From DATBVX01 sp963695985 (lineage in GTDB: Bacteria; Pseudomonadota; Gammaproteobacteria; Steroidobacterales; Steroidobacteraceae), in NCBI GenBank assembly GCA_963695985.1, contig CAVOIC010000012.1:124001-188000 (forward strand): a stretch of 64,000 nt of DNA. The letters are read 5' to 3'. Shown here in pieces: positions 52,225 through 61,016 of this stretch. A model generated the notes under the pieces. The model was not told the DNA's origin. It did no database searches and worked only from the letters and a program-made list of their open reading frames with translations. A program made the position numbers and the translations under genes. Each line of letters begins with the position of its first letter. Positions within the stretch are counted from its first letter, which is position 1.

Positions 52225-54047
52225 ATACGGCGGCCGCTGGGATTATCGCTCTCGACGGCGAACGCCTCGCGCTGGCGTTGCGTGCCGGCATCCGGCGCCT
52301 GATCGCCTGCCAGGAGCACCTCAACAAGATCAATGTCTTCCCGGTGCCGGACGGCGATACCGGCACCAATATGACGCTGACGATGGGAGCGGTGCTGTCG
52401 GCGCTGCGCGAGCACCCGAGTGCTCACGCCGGCCAGGTCGTGACTGCCGTCGCCGACGCCGCCATCGACGGCGCGCGCGGAAACTCCGGCGCGATCCTGG
52501 CGCAATTCTTCGTCGGTCTCGCCGAGCGTCTCGCAACGTTGCCGGTGTTCACGACACGGACGCTCGCCGATGGGGCCGCAGGGGGCGCGCGCTCTGCACG
52601 GGAGGCGCTCAGCGAACCGCGCGAGGGCACGCTGCTCACGGTGCTCACGGACTTCGCCGTGCAGCTGGCGACGCTCACGCAAGCGGGTCTGTCGGAGTTC
52701 GCCCCCGTGTTTCGCGAGGTGCTCGCGCGCCTGCGTGTGGCATTGGAGAGGACGCGAGAGCAGCTTGAAGTTCTGGCGAACGCCAACGTCGTCGACGCCG
52801 GGGCGCAGGGGTTCGTCGAGTTGATCCAGGGAATGACGGATTACTTCGACGGCCGGGCGGTGGTCGATGACGCACCGATCGTGGTCGAGCACGATTCCCA
52901 GGACGCCGCCGGCACGGAGATCGACCTCACCCATCGGTTCTGCACCGAGTGCATCATCACCGGCACCGAGATCGATCAACGCCACTTGCGCGAGGCTCTC
53001 GCGCGGCTTGGCAGCGGCGTCGTGGTCGCAGGAACAGCGCGCAAGGCCAAGGTGCACGTGCATGTGAACGAGCCACGCGCCGTGTTCCGCTTGGCGCGCG
53101 AGTTCGGCGCCCTGTCGGGACAGAAGGCCGACGACATGCGCCGGCAGCAAGACGCCGCACATCACCGCCATCGTCGCGGCGTCGCCGTGGTCGTCGATTC
53201 GGGCGCAGACATTCCCGAACAGGAGCTCGAACGGCTCGAGATTCACATGGTGCCGCTGCGCGTGCACTTCGGCGAGCGCAGTTATCTCGATAAGGTAGCC
53301 ATGCGCCCGGAGGAGTTCTACCGCGAGCTCGCCACCAATCCACAACTGCCGAAGACCTCGCAGCCGCCACCCGGCGACTTTCGCCGCATCTTCGAATTCC
53401 TGGCTTCGCACTACGAGACGGTGGTGTCGATCAACGTGACGGCGCGCGCAAGCGGCACGCTGGCTGCCGCGCAAGGCGCGGCCGAGCGCGTGCGTGCGCA
53501 CGGCAAGGTCATCGTCATCGACAGCAGGAACGCATCGCTGGGGCAGGGACTGCTGGCGATCTTCGCCGCCGAATGCGCACAGGCCGGCATGAACGGGCAG
53601 CAGGTGAGTGACGCCGTACAGGCGATGCTGCCGCGCACGCTGACCCTCGGATTGCTGCGCACGCTCGATTTCGCTGTACGCGGTGGTCGGGTGCCGCGCT
53701 TCGTGAAGGTGCTCGCCGACTTACTGCATATCACTCCGATCCTGATGAACGAGCGCAATGGTCGGGTCGGGACCGGCACGGTCATTTTCGGCCGCCACCG
53801 GTTGCGCTCCAGATTCGCCCGCCTCGTCAGGTCCCGCATGCACCGCGATGGAACGTATCGCGTGGCAGTCGGTCATGCGAATGCTGAGGACGAAGGTCGC
53901 GCATTGCTCGAGGAGATCTGCGCGGATCGCAGTAACATCCGGGATCGATACCTGACCGCGCTCGGCCCTGCCATCGGCGTACACGGTGGGCCCGGGATGC
54001 TCGTGGTAGGACTGCAGGAATACTCACCGCCGCAGGCGCAGCCATGA
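52221..54047 (+). CDS. DAK2-DegV fusion, putative fatty-acid kinase with built-in carrier
   Basis: 608 residues from a GTG. Residues 1 to about 205 are a DAK2/DhaL kinase domain like FakA ('NKINVFPVPDGDTGTNMTLT', 'DGARGNSGAILAQFFVGLA'). About 230-310 resembles the FakA middle domain ('FCTECIITGTEIDQRHLREA', 'KAKVHVHVNEP'). About 315-600 is a DegV/FakB domain ('VAVVVDSGADIPEQELERLE', 'TSQPPPGDF', 'VSINVTARASGT', 'LDFAVRGGRVPRF'). FakA and FakB are separate in Gram-positives, where they phosphorylate exogenous fatty acids; here kinase and carrier are one chain. Activity is inferred. Confidence 0.85.
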   Translation: MNTAAAGIIALDGERLALALRAGIRRLIACQEHLNKINVFPVPDGDTGTNMTLTMGAVLSALREHPSAHAGQVVTAVADAAIDGARGNSGAILAQFFVGLAERLATLPVFTTRTLADGAAGGARSAREALSEPREGTLLTVLTDFAVQLATLTQAGLSEFAPVFREVLARLRVALERTREQLEVLANANVVDAGAQGFVELIQGMTDYFDGRAVVDDAPIVVEHDSQDAAGTEIDLTHRFCTECIITGTEIDQRHLREALARLGSGVVVAGTARKAKVHVHVNEPRAVFRLAREFGALSGQKADDMRRQQDAAHHRHRRGVAVVVDSGADIPEQELERLEIHMVPLRVHFGERSYLDKVAMRPEEFYRELATNPQLPKTSQPPPGDFRRIFEFLASHYETVVSINVTARASGTLAAAQGAAERVRAHGKVIVIDSRNASLGQGLLAIFAAECAQAGMNGQQVSDAVQAMLPRTLTLGLLRTLDFAVRGGRVPRFVKVLADLLHITPILMNERNGRVGTGTVIFGRHRLRSRFARLVRSRMHRDGTYRVAVGHANAEDEGRALLEEICADRSNIRDRYLTALGPAIGVHGGPGMLVVGLQEYSPPQAQP

Positions 54048-54961
54048 AGACCGCATACGAATTCCACACCCTCGATGTGTTCACGCAGAAGCGTTTCGGC
54101 GGCAATCCGCTCGCCGTGTTTCCCGACGCCGGCGGGCTCGGCACCGAGCTCATGCAGCAGATCGCGCGCGAAATGAATCTGTCGGAAACCACTTTCGTAT
54201 TGCCACCCGAGAACTCGCGCGCGCTGTGCAGGGTGCGCATATTCACCCCCAGCAGCGAGCTGCCCTTCGCCGGGCACCCGACTGTCGGTACCGGCTATCT
54301 GCTCGCGACGCTCGGACGCATACCGCTGCGAGAAGAGCGAACGACCGCTGTATTTGAGGAAGGTGTCGGACTCGTGCCCATCGAGGTGCGCGCCCGTGCG
54401 GGCAAGCCGGATTTCGTGCAGCTCACGGCAGCGAAGTTACCTGAGTTCGGACCACTGCCACCCGATCGCGAGCAGCTCGCCGCGCTGCTCGGCATCCAAC
54501 CGCAAGACATCCTCGAAGGCGCCGACCGTCCCCAAGCCGCATCCTGCGGCGTTCCGTTCCTGTTCGTTCCGGTACGGGACCGCAGCGTGCTGGCGCGCGC
54601 GACCCCCGATATAGCGCGCTGGCACGCGATACTCGGACAATACTGGGCGCGCGACGTGTTCATCTTCTCTCGCGATCCGGAGCTGCCGGGATCGAACCTG
54701 CGTGCGCGCATGTTCGCCCCGGAGCACGGCATTGCCGAGGACCCGGCCACCGGTGCCGCCTGTGCGGCGCTCGGAGGCTATCTCGCCGAGCGCGCCACGA
54801 TCTCAGATGGCACGCTGCGCTGTGTCGTCGAACAGGGCTTCGAAATGAAGCGTCCGAGCCTGCTGCACGTGGAGACTGACCTCAAGGGTGGCCGCATCAC
54901 GGCCGTGCGGGTAGGCGGACACGCCGTGCTCGTGAGCCATGGCAGCCTGAAGCTCGACTGA
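54044..54961 (+). CDS. PhzF family isomerase/epimerase-like protein
   Basis: 305 residues. The PhzF fold is shown by 'FHTLDVFTQKRFGGNPLAVF', the catalytic Glu in 'MNLSETTFVLPPE', 'IFTPSSELPFAGHPTVGTGY' and 'GIAEDPATGAACAALGGYLA'. Family members isomerise or epimerise small molecules; the substrate here is unknown. ATGA overlap with the DAK2-DegV gene and one-base overlap with the next gene place it in a coupled unit. Confidence 0.9.
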   Translation: MKTAYEFHTLDVFTQKRFGGNPLAVFPDAGGLGTELMQQIAREMNLSETTFVLPPENSRALCRVRIFTPSSELPFAGHPTVGTGYLLATLGRIPLREERTTAVFEEGVGLVPIEVRARAGKPDFVQLTAAKLPEFGPLPPDREQLAALLGIQPQDILEGADRPQAASCGVPFLFVPVRDRSVLARATPDIARWHAILGQYWARDVFIFSRDPELPGSNLRARMFAPEHGIAEDPATGAACAALGGYLAERATISDGTLRCVVEQGFEMKRPSLLHVETDLKGGRITAVRVGGHAVLVSHGSLKLD

Positions 54962-56079
54962 TGAAGATCGAAACCCTCGCCGTGCATGCGGGCCGCCAGA
55001 CCGACCCCGCGACCGGGGCGATTGCAGCACCGATCCAGCTGAGCACGACTTACGAGCGCGATGCCGATGGCGGCTACTCACGTTCGTTTTCCTACACGCG
55101 CCCCGACAACCCGACGCGACGGGCGCTCGAAACCTGTATCGCCCAGCTCGAGGGCGCGAGCGATGCGATCTGCTTTGCCTCCGGCGCCGCCGCAACCATG
55201 GCGGCGTTCAGCTTGCTCAGGCCTGGTGATCATGTGCTGGCGCCACGCGAGTGTTACTACGGCACGCGCCAGCTCCTGCGCGAACACTTCAGCGCCTGGG
55301 GCGTGCGTGCCGAGTTCATCGACATGCCGGATCCCCGGCAACTCGACGCACATCTCAAGCCCGATACGCGCCTGGTCTGGATCGAAACCCCGTGCAATCC
55401 GACGCTGAAAGTCACCGATATCGGTGCGGCTGCGCAGCGTGCGCATGCCGTCGGCGCCCTGCTGGTGTGCGACAACACATTTCCCACGCCGATCCTGCAG
55501 CGGCCATTGGAGCTCGGAGCCGATCTGGTGGTGCACAGCTCCACGAAGTACTTCGGTGGCCACAGCGATGTCATGGGTGGCGCGGTCGTCGTGCGCGATG
55601 CGGCGCATGCAGCCGCCATGCGCCAGCACCAGGCCGTCGCTGGCGCAGTGCCCGCGCCGTTCGATTGCTGGCTGGTGCGCCGCAGCCTCGCGACCCTGCC
55701 GTTGCGGGTGCGCGCGCAGTCCGCGAGTGCGCTCGAGATCGCGCGCTTCCTGAGCAAGCACGCGCGCGTCGAGCGTGTCTGCTATCCGGGCCTCGAGGAC
55801 GATCCCGGCCACGCGACCGCGCGGCGGCAGATGACTGGCTTCGGCGCGATGGTGTCAGTGTGCGTACGGGGCGATGCGCGCACCGCTATGGCCGTTGCCG
55901 CGCGCACGAGTATCTTTGCGCGCGCCACCAGCCTCGGCGGCGTGGAGAGCCTCATCGAGCATCGCGCGTCAGTCGAGGGGCCGGACACGCTGACGCCGCA
56001 GAACCTGCTGCGCCTGTCGATCGGGCTGGAAAACGCCGGGGATCTTATCGAGGACCTGGACCAGGCGTTGCGGGCTTAG
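54961..56079 (+). CDS. PLP-dependent Cys/Met metabolism enzyme (cystathionine gamma-synthase/lyase family)
   Basis: 372 residues. 'AVHAGRQTDPATGAIAAPIQ', 'YTRPDNPTRRALETCIAQLE', 'FASGAAATMAAFSLLRPGDH' and the PLP-binding Lys in 'VVHSSTKYFGGHSDVMGGAV' define the Cys/Met metabolism PLP family. The C-terminal 'SLGGVESLIEHRAS' and 'LLRLSIGLEN' fit synthase or lyase; sequence alone does not separate them. It shares one base with phzF (TGATG) and its 3' end overlaps the convergent rhodanese gene by 35 bases. Confidence 0.9.
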   Translation: MKIETLAVHAGRQTDPATGAIAAPIQLSTTYERDADGGYSRSFSYTRPDNPTRRALETCIAQLEGASDAICFASGAAATMAAFSLLRPGDHVLAPRECYYGTRQLLREHFSAWGVRAEFIDMPDPRQLDAHLKPDTRLVWIETPCNPTLKVTDIGAAAQRAHAVGALLVCDNTFPTPILQRPLELGADLVVHSSTKYFGGHSDVMGGAVVVRDAAHAAAMRQHQAVAGAVPAPFDCWLVRRSLATLPLRVRAQSASALEIARFLSKHARVERVCYPGLEDDPGHATARRQMTGFGAMVSVCVRGDARTAMAVAARTSIFARATSLGGVESLIEHRASVEGPDTLTPQNLLRLSIGLENAGDLIEDLDQALRA

Positions 56080-56473
56080 CTTCAGCGGCGCTGGTCTCGA
56101 CCGGCCGGTTCTGCGCCTGCCAGGCCACCATGTCGCCCTCCAGGTGCGAGAGTTGCTTGAAGCCGTTCGCCTGCAGGATTTCCAGCGCCAGGCTGGAGCG
56201 CCGTCCAGTACGGCAATAGACCACTATGTCCTTGGACTTCGCCGTCTCCAGCTCGCCAAGGCGTGCAGCGAGCTGGTCGTGCGGAATATTAACGGCTCCC
56301 GGGACGTGCCCGGCGGCAAACTCCTCGGGGGTGCGCACGTCGAGGATCACCAGGTCCTGCTGGTGCTGCGCCATACGCGCGAGCAGCGCTTCCTGATCGA
56401 TCAGCTGTGTTTCATCTGCAGAGGACGCAACGGCAAACAGCAGGCCGAGCGCGGCCGTAACGAACAGTCTCAT
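56045..56473 (-). CDS. Exported rhodanese-like protein
   Basis: 142 residues with a signal peptide (about 1-19, ending ASSA). The rhodanese fold is shown by 'LVILDVRTPEEFAAGHVPGA' and the active-site loop 'VYCRTGRRSS', whose Cys could carry sulfane sulfur. Likely periplasmic. The last residues (Pro/Gly-rich) lie in the 35-base overlap with the PLP enzyme gene on the other strand. Confidence 0.9.
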   Translation of the reverse strand: MRLFVTAALGLLFAVASSADETQLIDQEALLARMAQHQQDLVILDVRTPEEFAAGHVPGAVNIPHDQLAARLGELETAKSKDIVVYCRTGRRSSLALEILQANGFKQLSHLEGDMVAWQAQNRPVETSAAEAKPATPGPGPR

Positions 56474-56515
56474 GGTATCTCCTGCAGCAGCACCGGCTTG
56501 CCCGGCGCGCGGTTG

Positions 56516-56719
56516 CTAGCCCTCCAGGATAAACGTCACCTTCAGCCGCACGCGGTGCTCGCTGATCCGCCCATTGTCGACTTGTACCTCGTGCGAGGCG
56601 ACCCAGGCGGCAGTCACGTTCTTCAGGGTCTTGGTGGCACGCTTGATGCCTTTGTCGAGGGCATCGTCGTAGCTCTTCTTCGATGAGGAAATGAGTTCCG
56701 TGACGCGTGCGACTGACAT
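56516..56719 (-). CDS. Dodecin family flavin-binding protein
   Basis: 67 residues from the ATG at 56719. An ATG four codons upstream is possible, but GGGAG sits correctly before the internal one. Dodecins are dodecamers that store flavins or CoA. 'ARVTELISSSKKSYDDALDK', 'VTAAWVASHEVQVDNGRISE' and 'HRVRLKVTFILEG' match the family along its whole length. Confidence 0.92.
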   Translation of the reverse strand: MSVARVTELISSSKKSYDDALDKGIKRATKTLKNVTAAWVASHEVQVDNGRISEHRVRLKVTFILEG

Positions 56720-56887
56720 GGCGTCTCCCATCCGTTAGCGGTGTTATTGGAGAGAGGGCAGCCTACCGCTGAATCGGGCGCGATACCAAACTTCCGCTAC
56801 CCGGGTCTGGAATTTGCCCGGGGGGCCGTATAGGACTGCCTTGGCGCCGGGCATAAGCCGGCGTAGATCGCGCTGAGACGTCCGTGG

Positions 56888-56917
56888 TTTACAGGCACGC
56901 CCGCCTACCGATAGATT
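56888..56917 (+). promoter_or_regulatory. Putative sigma-70 promoter
   Basis: TTTACA (56888-56893, five of six matches to TTGACA) and TAGATT (56912-56917, four of six) are 18 bases apart. The predicted start of transcription, near 56924, is just upstream of an AAGGAGG ribosome site (56930-56936) and the ATG at 56948. It should drive the coiled-coil and lipoprotein genes. Confidence 0.5.
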
Positions 56918-56947
56918 GCCGCCGGCTCCAAGGAGGTTCAGTTCGCA

Positions 56948-57256
56948 ATGGAGATCTCCCTGACGATGCTGACTGCGGTAATCCTGGCCGGCGCCGTGCT
57001 CGGCTGGCTGGTCTGCGGCGCCCTAGCGCAGCGTCGCTGCGATGTGCTGCTTGCCAGCCTGCGCGAACGCCTGGAAAGCACGCAGCAGGAGCTCGACGAG
57101 CGCGTACTGCGCATCAAACAGCTGGAAACGCAGCAGCACGTGCTGGAACGTGAGGGTGATACGCAGCGACGTCGCATTTCCGAGCTCGAGCTCGAGATCG
57201 GCCGGTTGCGCATGCGTATCGTAGATCTAGAAGCGCGCGGCGCGCCCGCCGCTTAG
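56948..57256 (+). CDS. Small membrane-anchored coiled-coil protein
   Basis: 102 residues. One N-terminal membrane helix ('MLTAVILAGAVLGWLVCGAL', about 7-26) is followed by a continuous coiled coil (about 33-97: 'LRERLESTQQELDERVLRIK', 'LELEIGRLRMRIVDLEARG'). The layout resembles the N-terminal part of RmuC or DUF1043 proteins, but it is too short for RmuC. I do not recognise the family. A strong AAGGAGG site precedes the start. Confidence 0.7.
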   Translation: MEISLTMLTAVILAGAVLGWLVCGALAQRRCDVLLASLRERLESTQQELDERVLRIKQLETQQHVLEREGDTQRRRISELELEIGRLRMRIVDLEARGAPAA

Positions 57257-57266
57257 GAAGGGAGCA

Positions 57267-57890
57267 ATGGCACGGACTGCCATCCTTCTGGCCTTCATCC
57301 TTGTGTTTGAAGCTGCCTGCAGCCGACCCGGTTCGCCGCGCGGCGGAACAGCCGCGGTTCAAAAGCTCACGCTCGAGCAGCTGCGCAATGCGGAATACCC
57401 TTCTCAGTGGACGCGGTCAGGGAAGGCACGGCTCGTCAATGGTCAATACCGGGAATCCGCGGCGCCGGGAGCCGCCACCGAAGTCATCGTCACGGCGACC
57501 GACTTCTACGCGCTGGGTGACCTGGACGGTGACGGTTCGGAGGATGCGGTCATTGTCCTGGAGAGCGACCCGGGCGGGAGCGGCGTGTTTTTCGACCTCG
57601 TGCCGGTCCTCAACCGCCAGGGGCAGCCCCAGGTACTTGCGCCCGTGCCGCTTGGGGACCGCGTCGACATCAGCGGCGTCAGCCTGGGCGAGCGACGCGT
57701 TCACGTTCACCTGCTCAAGCACGGCCCGGACGACCCGCAGTGCTGTCCCACTCTCGATGTGACCTTGCACTACCGTCTGGGGCCGAACGGTCTGGTCAAC
57801 GAAGGTCAGGAACCCAGCCGGACGAGCGCCGCACCACTCACGCGAAAAACGGTCCAGTCGCGCACGCCCACAGCACCCATGCGCTCGTAG
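57267..57890 (+). CDS. Putative exported or lipoprotein of unknown function
   Basis: 207 residues after a GAAGGGAG ribosome site. The N-terminus 'MARTAILLAFILVFEAACSR' looks like a signal peptide; Cys18 could be lipidated, but the preceding EAA is not a standard lipobox. 'LGDLDGDGSEDAVIVLESD' is an Asp-rich loop of the FG-GAP/EF-like type that may bind calcium. The 3' 85 bases overlap the convergent GNAT gene. Family not recognised. Confidence 0.65.
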   Translation: MARTAILLAFILVFEAACSRPGSPRGGTAAVQKLTLEQLRNAEYPSQWTRSGKARLVNGQYRESAAPGAATEVIVTATDFYALGDLDGDGSEDAVIVLESDPGGSGVFFDLVPVLNRQGQPQVLAPVPLGDRVDISGVSLGERRVHVHLLKHGPDDPQCCPTLDVTLHYRLGPNGLVNEGQEPSRTSAAPLTRKTVQSRTPTAPMRS

Positions 57891-58288
57891 AACTCGATCG
57901 CACGCTTGTTCCAGTCGAGCACCGCCCATTCCATGCGCGCGCATCCGTGTTGAACCGCGAGGCCTGCCAGGTGGCGCAGCAGCGCCTCGCCGATTCCCTG
58001 CCCGCGGTGTTCCGTACGCACGAAGAGGTCCTCCAGGTACAGACCGGCGCGGCCGATGAAGGTCGAGTAGTTGTAGTAATACAGAGCAAAGCCGACGGGC
58101 ACCCCGTTGCGGCAGGCGAGCACGCATTCGGCGACCGGCCGCGCACCGAACAGCGCCTCACGCACTAGCTCCTCGGTCGCCACGACTTCGTGCAGCAGCT
58201 TCTCGTACTCCGCGAGCTCACGAATCAATACGAGCACGACGCTCACATCCGCCGTGGTCGCCGGTCGGATCCGCAACTCTTCGGTCAT
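57806..58288 (-). CDS. GNAT family N-acetyltransferase
   Basis: 160 residues from the ATG at 58288. The acetyl-CoA loop is 'VRTEHRGQGIGEALLRHLAG'; 'YNYSTFIGRAGLYLEDLFV' and 'WAVLDWNKRAIEFYERMGAV' resemble diamine (spermidine/spermine-type) acetyltransferases. Cytoplasmic. Its 3' end overlaps the opposite-strand lipoprotein gene by 85 bases. Substrate unproven. Confidence 0.88.
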   Translation of the reverse strand: MTEELRIRPATTADVSVVLVLIRELAEYEKLLHEVVATEELVREALFGARPVAECVLACRNGVPVGFALYYYNYSTFIGRAGLYLEDLFVRTEHRGQGIGEALLRHLAGLAVQHGCARMEWAVLDWNKRAIEFYERMGAVGVRDWTVFRVSGAALVRLGS

Positions 58289-58421
58289 GATGTGCCGTAC
58301 GCCCCGGAGGTCACAGGAGTCTCCACGCTCGCACAAGTTCGGCTACCATCTCTCCCGGCCGGACGCCGGCCGCGAATTCGACGGCAGCGATGACTGCGCA
58401 CGCGACTATCCCGCTCGCTCC

Positions 58422-59357
58422 ATGACAACGCAAGGTTTGCCGGCGCGTCGGGCTGTTGCGCTATGGATTGTGGCGCTCGCGATCGCTCCCACCTGCGTAC
58501 TCGGCGGCACCATTGCCGGGCGCATCACCTTTCCGGGACGAAGCGTGCCGGGCGCGATCCTGTACGCGCGCAATCTCGACACGCAGGCCCAGTACAGCCA
58601 GGCGGTGCGCAGCGGCGAGGCGCAGTTCAGCTTCGAAGTTCCCGCCGGCCGCTACTGGATTTTCGTGCGGCCGGAGGAGCCGGGCCTCGCGGGGCTGTAC
58701 GGAGCGCACACGCAGTTCACCTCCTGTCGACATGCCCAGCCCGCGCTGGCCGCCGATGCCTGCACCGACCACGCTCTGCGCATCGTGGAGATCGGCGCGC
58801 AGGAGCCGCTCAACGATGTCGACGTCGATGACTGGATGTTAAGCGACGAGGCGGCGGCGCAACTCGATCAGATGCTGGGCAGCGCGCCGGGTAACGTCGA
58901 TAGCGCAGAGCTCGGCCGGCCGCGCTTTTCCGAATACCGCGTACCGGCGGCGACCCTGCCGCCTGCCACGAGCGTCAACCCGGGCACCGATGCCCGCGCG
59001 GCGGAGTTTGGCGCGCAGCTCCAGGCTGCGGCTCGCGCCGGCAGCAATTTTGCCGGCGGGTTCAGGCTCACCAGGCTGAGTTGCGGCACGGACTGCGATT
59101 CGATCGCCGTCATCGATCTGCGCAACGGGTCGGTCGCCTTCCCCGAGCAGCTGGCGCACGTGTCGCATTCCCTGCCCTGCCGCAGCGAGCGCGGCATGGT
59201 GTTTCGCGATGACAGCCGGCTGCTGGAATACACGCGGCGAGAAGGCGAGAGCGTCGTGACGGATTACCTGATCTGGGACCCTGGGCAGCACGCGTTCTCC
59301 GCGCTGGCTCAGTATCGGCGCAGCCTCGAGCGCTTCTGCGCGGCCGTAACCCCCTGA
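58422..59357 (+). CDS. Exported protein of unknown function
   Basis: 311 residues from the ATG at 58422; the frame is open upstream but without family similarity. A signal peptide (about 1-28) precedes a region resembling carboxypeptidase-regulatory/CNA-B-like beta domains ('GTIAGRITFPGRSVPGAILY', 'FSFEVPAGRYWIFVRPEEPG'). The C-terminal half contains paired Cys ('LSCGTDCDSIAV', 'LPCRSERG') that could form disulfides. I do not recognise the family. Confidence 0.6.
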   Translation: MTTQGLPARRAVALWIVALAIAPTCVLGGTIAGRITFPGRSVPGAILYARNLDTQAQYSQAVRSGEAQFSFEVPAGRYWIFVRPEEPGLAGLYGAHTQFTSCRHAQPALAADACTDHALRIVEIGAQEPLNDVDVDDWMLSDEAAAQLDQMLGSAPGNVDSAELGRPRFSEYRVPAATLPPATSVNPGTDARAAEFGAQLQAAARAGSNFAGGFRLTRLSCGTDCDSIAVIDLRNGSVAFPEQLAHVSHSLPCRSERGMVFRDDSRLLEYTRREGESVVTDYLIWDPGQHAFSALAQYRRSLERFCAAVTP

Positions 59358-59367
59358 CCGCAGCCGG

Positions 59368-60279
59368 TCATTCCGCCACGTACCAGCGACCATCAACCTT
59401 TTCTAGCACGAAGCGGTCAAAGGGCAGTCCCTGCCCGCGCAGATCGTAGATGGCGCGCGTGCCGTTCTGTTCGTAGGTGGGGGCCATACGGCGCGCCAGC
59501 TCGAGCGCCGAGATGTAGGTCTCGCGCGTCTCCTCGTAAGTCATGCACTGATCAATCAGCGTCTTCAGCGCCTTGGGTGAGGTGCTGTTGCGGAAGTTCG
59601 GGCTCATGCGCTCGTTGAAAAAGCCGGCGCAGTCGCCGTTGCGCAGGGCCGCCGAGCCATCTTCGAGGAACTCGAGGATCTCGGGCGTGTTTGGCGTCTT
59701 CGTGCCTGCACTCGCGCGGCCCTCGGACACCACCAACGCCGCATCGAGGCGCGCCTGAAACGCATACGGAATGGCCACGCGCCACTCCTTGCCGTAACGC
59801 ACGAGGCTGACGAACGTGACACGCCCACGCATGTCACTCTCCTCGGGCGGCACGATGCGCGCCACCACGTGGCTGAGCTGCGAATTCTCCTCGATCACGC
59901 CGAGTATCTTGATCTCGCCGATCTTCTCGGTCGGCAAGCCCACACGCCGGGCCACGGCGACAAAGAGGTTGCTGGGCGTCAGGCGGCGGATTTCGTCGGC
60001 GGTCGACGTACCGAACAGTCGCTCGCGCACCGCGGTGCTGCCGTGCGCAGCCTCATTGTCCAGCACCGCGATCAGCCGGTTGCGCAGGTCCTCGAGCTCG
60101 CCGGGGTGAAAGAACTCGAGGAGCGCTTCGGGCTGCCCGGACGCTGCGGCCTGCAGATACGCCTTCGCGATCTTGTCCTGCTGGCCGGCGGCGTAAGCGA
60201 GCGCGGGCAGGAGGAACATCGCGAGCCAGGCAGCGAGGCGCGCGCGGCGCAGATCTTTCGCTGGAATTCCGGCAGTCAT
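59368..60279 (-). CDS. Exported protein of unknown function
   Basis: 303 residues from the ATG at 60279, chosen because GGAG lies about 6 bases upstream; ATGs at 60285 and 60291 are alternatives. Signal peptide about 1-27 ('LAAWLAMFLLPALAYA'). The mature part is helical at first ('LLEFFHPGELEDLRNRLIAV') and ends in a small beta region ('FDRFVLEKVDGRWYVAE'), reminiscent of NTF2-like or DUF4864-like periplasmic proteins, though I cannot confirm either. Convergent with the previous gene, 10 bases apart. Confidence 0.6.
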   Translation of the reverse strand: MTAGIPAKDLRRARLAAWLAMFLLPALAYAAGQQDKIAKAYLQAAASGQPEALLEFFHPGELEDLRNRLIAVLDNEAAHGSTAVRERLFGTSTADEIRRLTPSNLFVAVARRVGLPTEKIGEIKILGVIEENSQLSHVVARIVPPEESDMRGRVTFVSLVRYGKEWRVAIPYAFQARLDAALVVSEGRASAGTKTPNTPEILEFLEDGSAALRNGDCAGFFNERMSPNFRNSTSPKALKTLIDQCMTYEETRETYISALELARRMAPTYEQNGTRAIYDLRGQGLPFDRFVLEKVDGRWYVAE

Positions 60280-60410
60280 CCGCATCTCCATGGTGGACTT
60301 GCAGAGATTGTCAGCGCAAATGGCGGGCGCCGTCCACGCGCGGCTGCGCGAGCGTCGCGGCGTACAATGCACGGTCGCCGCCGCCCGCGGTGCAGACAGA
60401 CAGAACGCGC

Positions 60411-61016
60411 ATGATGAAGAAACTCTGGAACCTCGTGATGAAAGGCCTGGCCGCGGTCTTGCCGATCGGGCTGACGATCTATCTCGTCATCTGGCTCGCC
60501 AGGAATACCGAGGCGGTGTTGCGCGACCTCATCACCTTCGTGCTGCCCGGCGCGCCCTACTGGCCTGGCCTGGGCTTGATCGTTGGCTTGCTGCTGCTGC
60601 TCGGCGCCGGGCTCATCGTCAATGCCTACGTGGTGCGCTGGTTCCTGGCGCAATGGGACCAGTTTCTCGAGCGCATTCCGTTGGTGAAGACGGTCTACAG
60701 CGCGCTGCGCGACCTGGTGAAGTTTCTGCCCTCGGAGGGCAAGCGCCGTGATCTCAGGCGGGTAGTGGTGGCGAGCTTTGGCGAGGCGCGCGCGATCGGC
60801 TTCGTCACGCGCGAATCGGCGCCGGAGCTCGAGCCAGACGCTGCGGCAGATAGCATCGTCGGGGTGTATTTCCCGATGAGCTATCAGATCGGCGGCTACA
60901 CGCTCTACCTGCCGCGCGCACGGCTCACACCGCTCAACATCGGCGTCGAGGAAGCGATGCGCCTCGTGCTGACGGGCGGCATGTCAGCCAGCGGCGGCAC
61001 GCGCCCTGGCACCTGA
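60411..61016 (+). CDS. DUF502 family membrane protein
   Basis: 201 residues from the ATG at 60411. Two membrane helices ('GLAAVLPIGLTIYLVIWLAR', 'GLIVGLLLLLGAGLIVNAYV') precede the conserved 'ERIPLVKTVYSALRDLVKFL' and a soluble C-terminal domain. This is the DUF502 pattern; function unknown. The last 112 bases overlap the convergent phosphatase-family gene. Confidence 0.9.
   Translation: MMKKLWNLVMKGLAAVLPIGLTIYLVIWLARNTEAVLRDLITFVLPGAPYWPGLGLIVGLLLLLGAGLIVNAYVVRWFLAQWDQFLERIPLVKTVYSALRDLVKFLPSEGKRRDLRRVVVASFGEARAIGFVTRESAPELEPDAAADSIVGVYFPMSYQIGGYTLYLPRARLTPLNIGVEEAMRLVLTGGMSASGGTRPGT

Noticed and set aside
50239..53501. Two long antisense frames across gspA and the DAK2-DegV gene
   Set aside because: Same reasoning: sense genes have clear motifs and tight spacing; the antisense frames have none.
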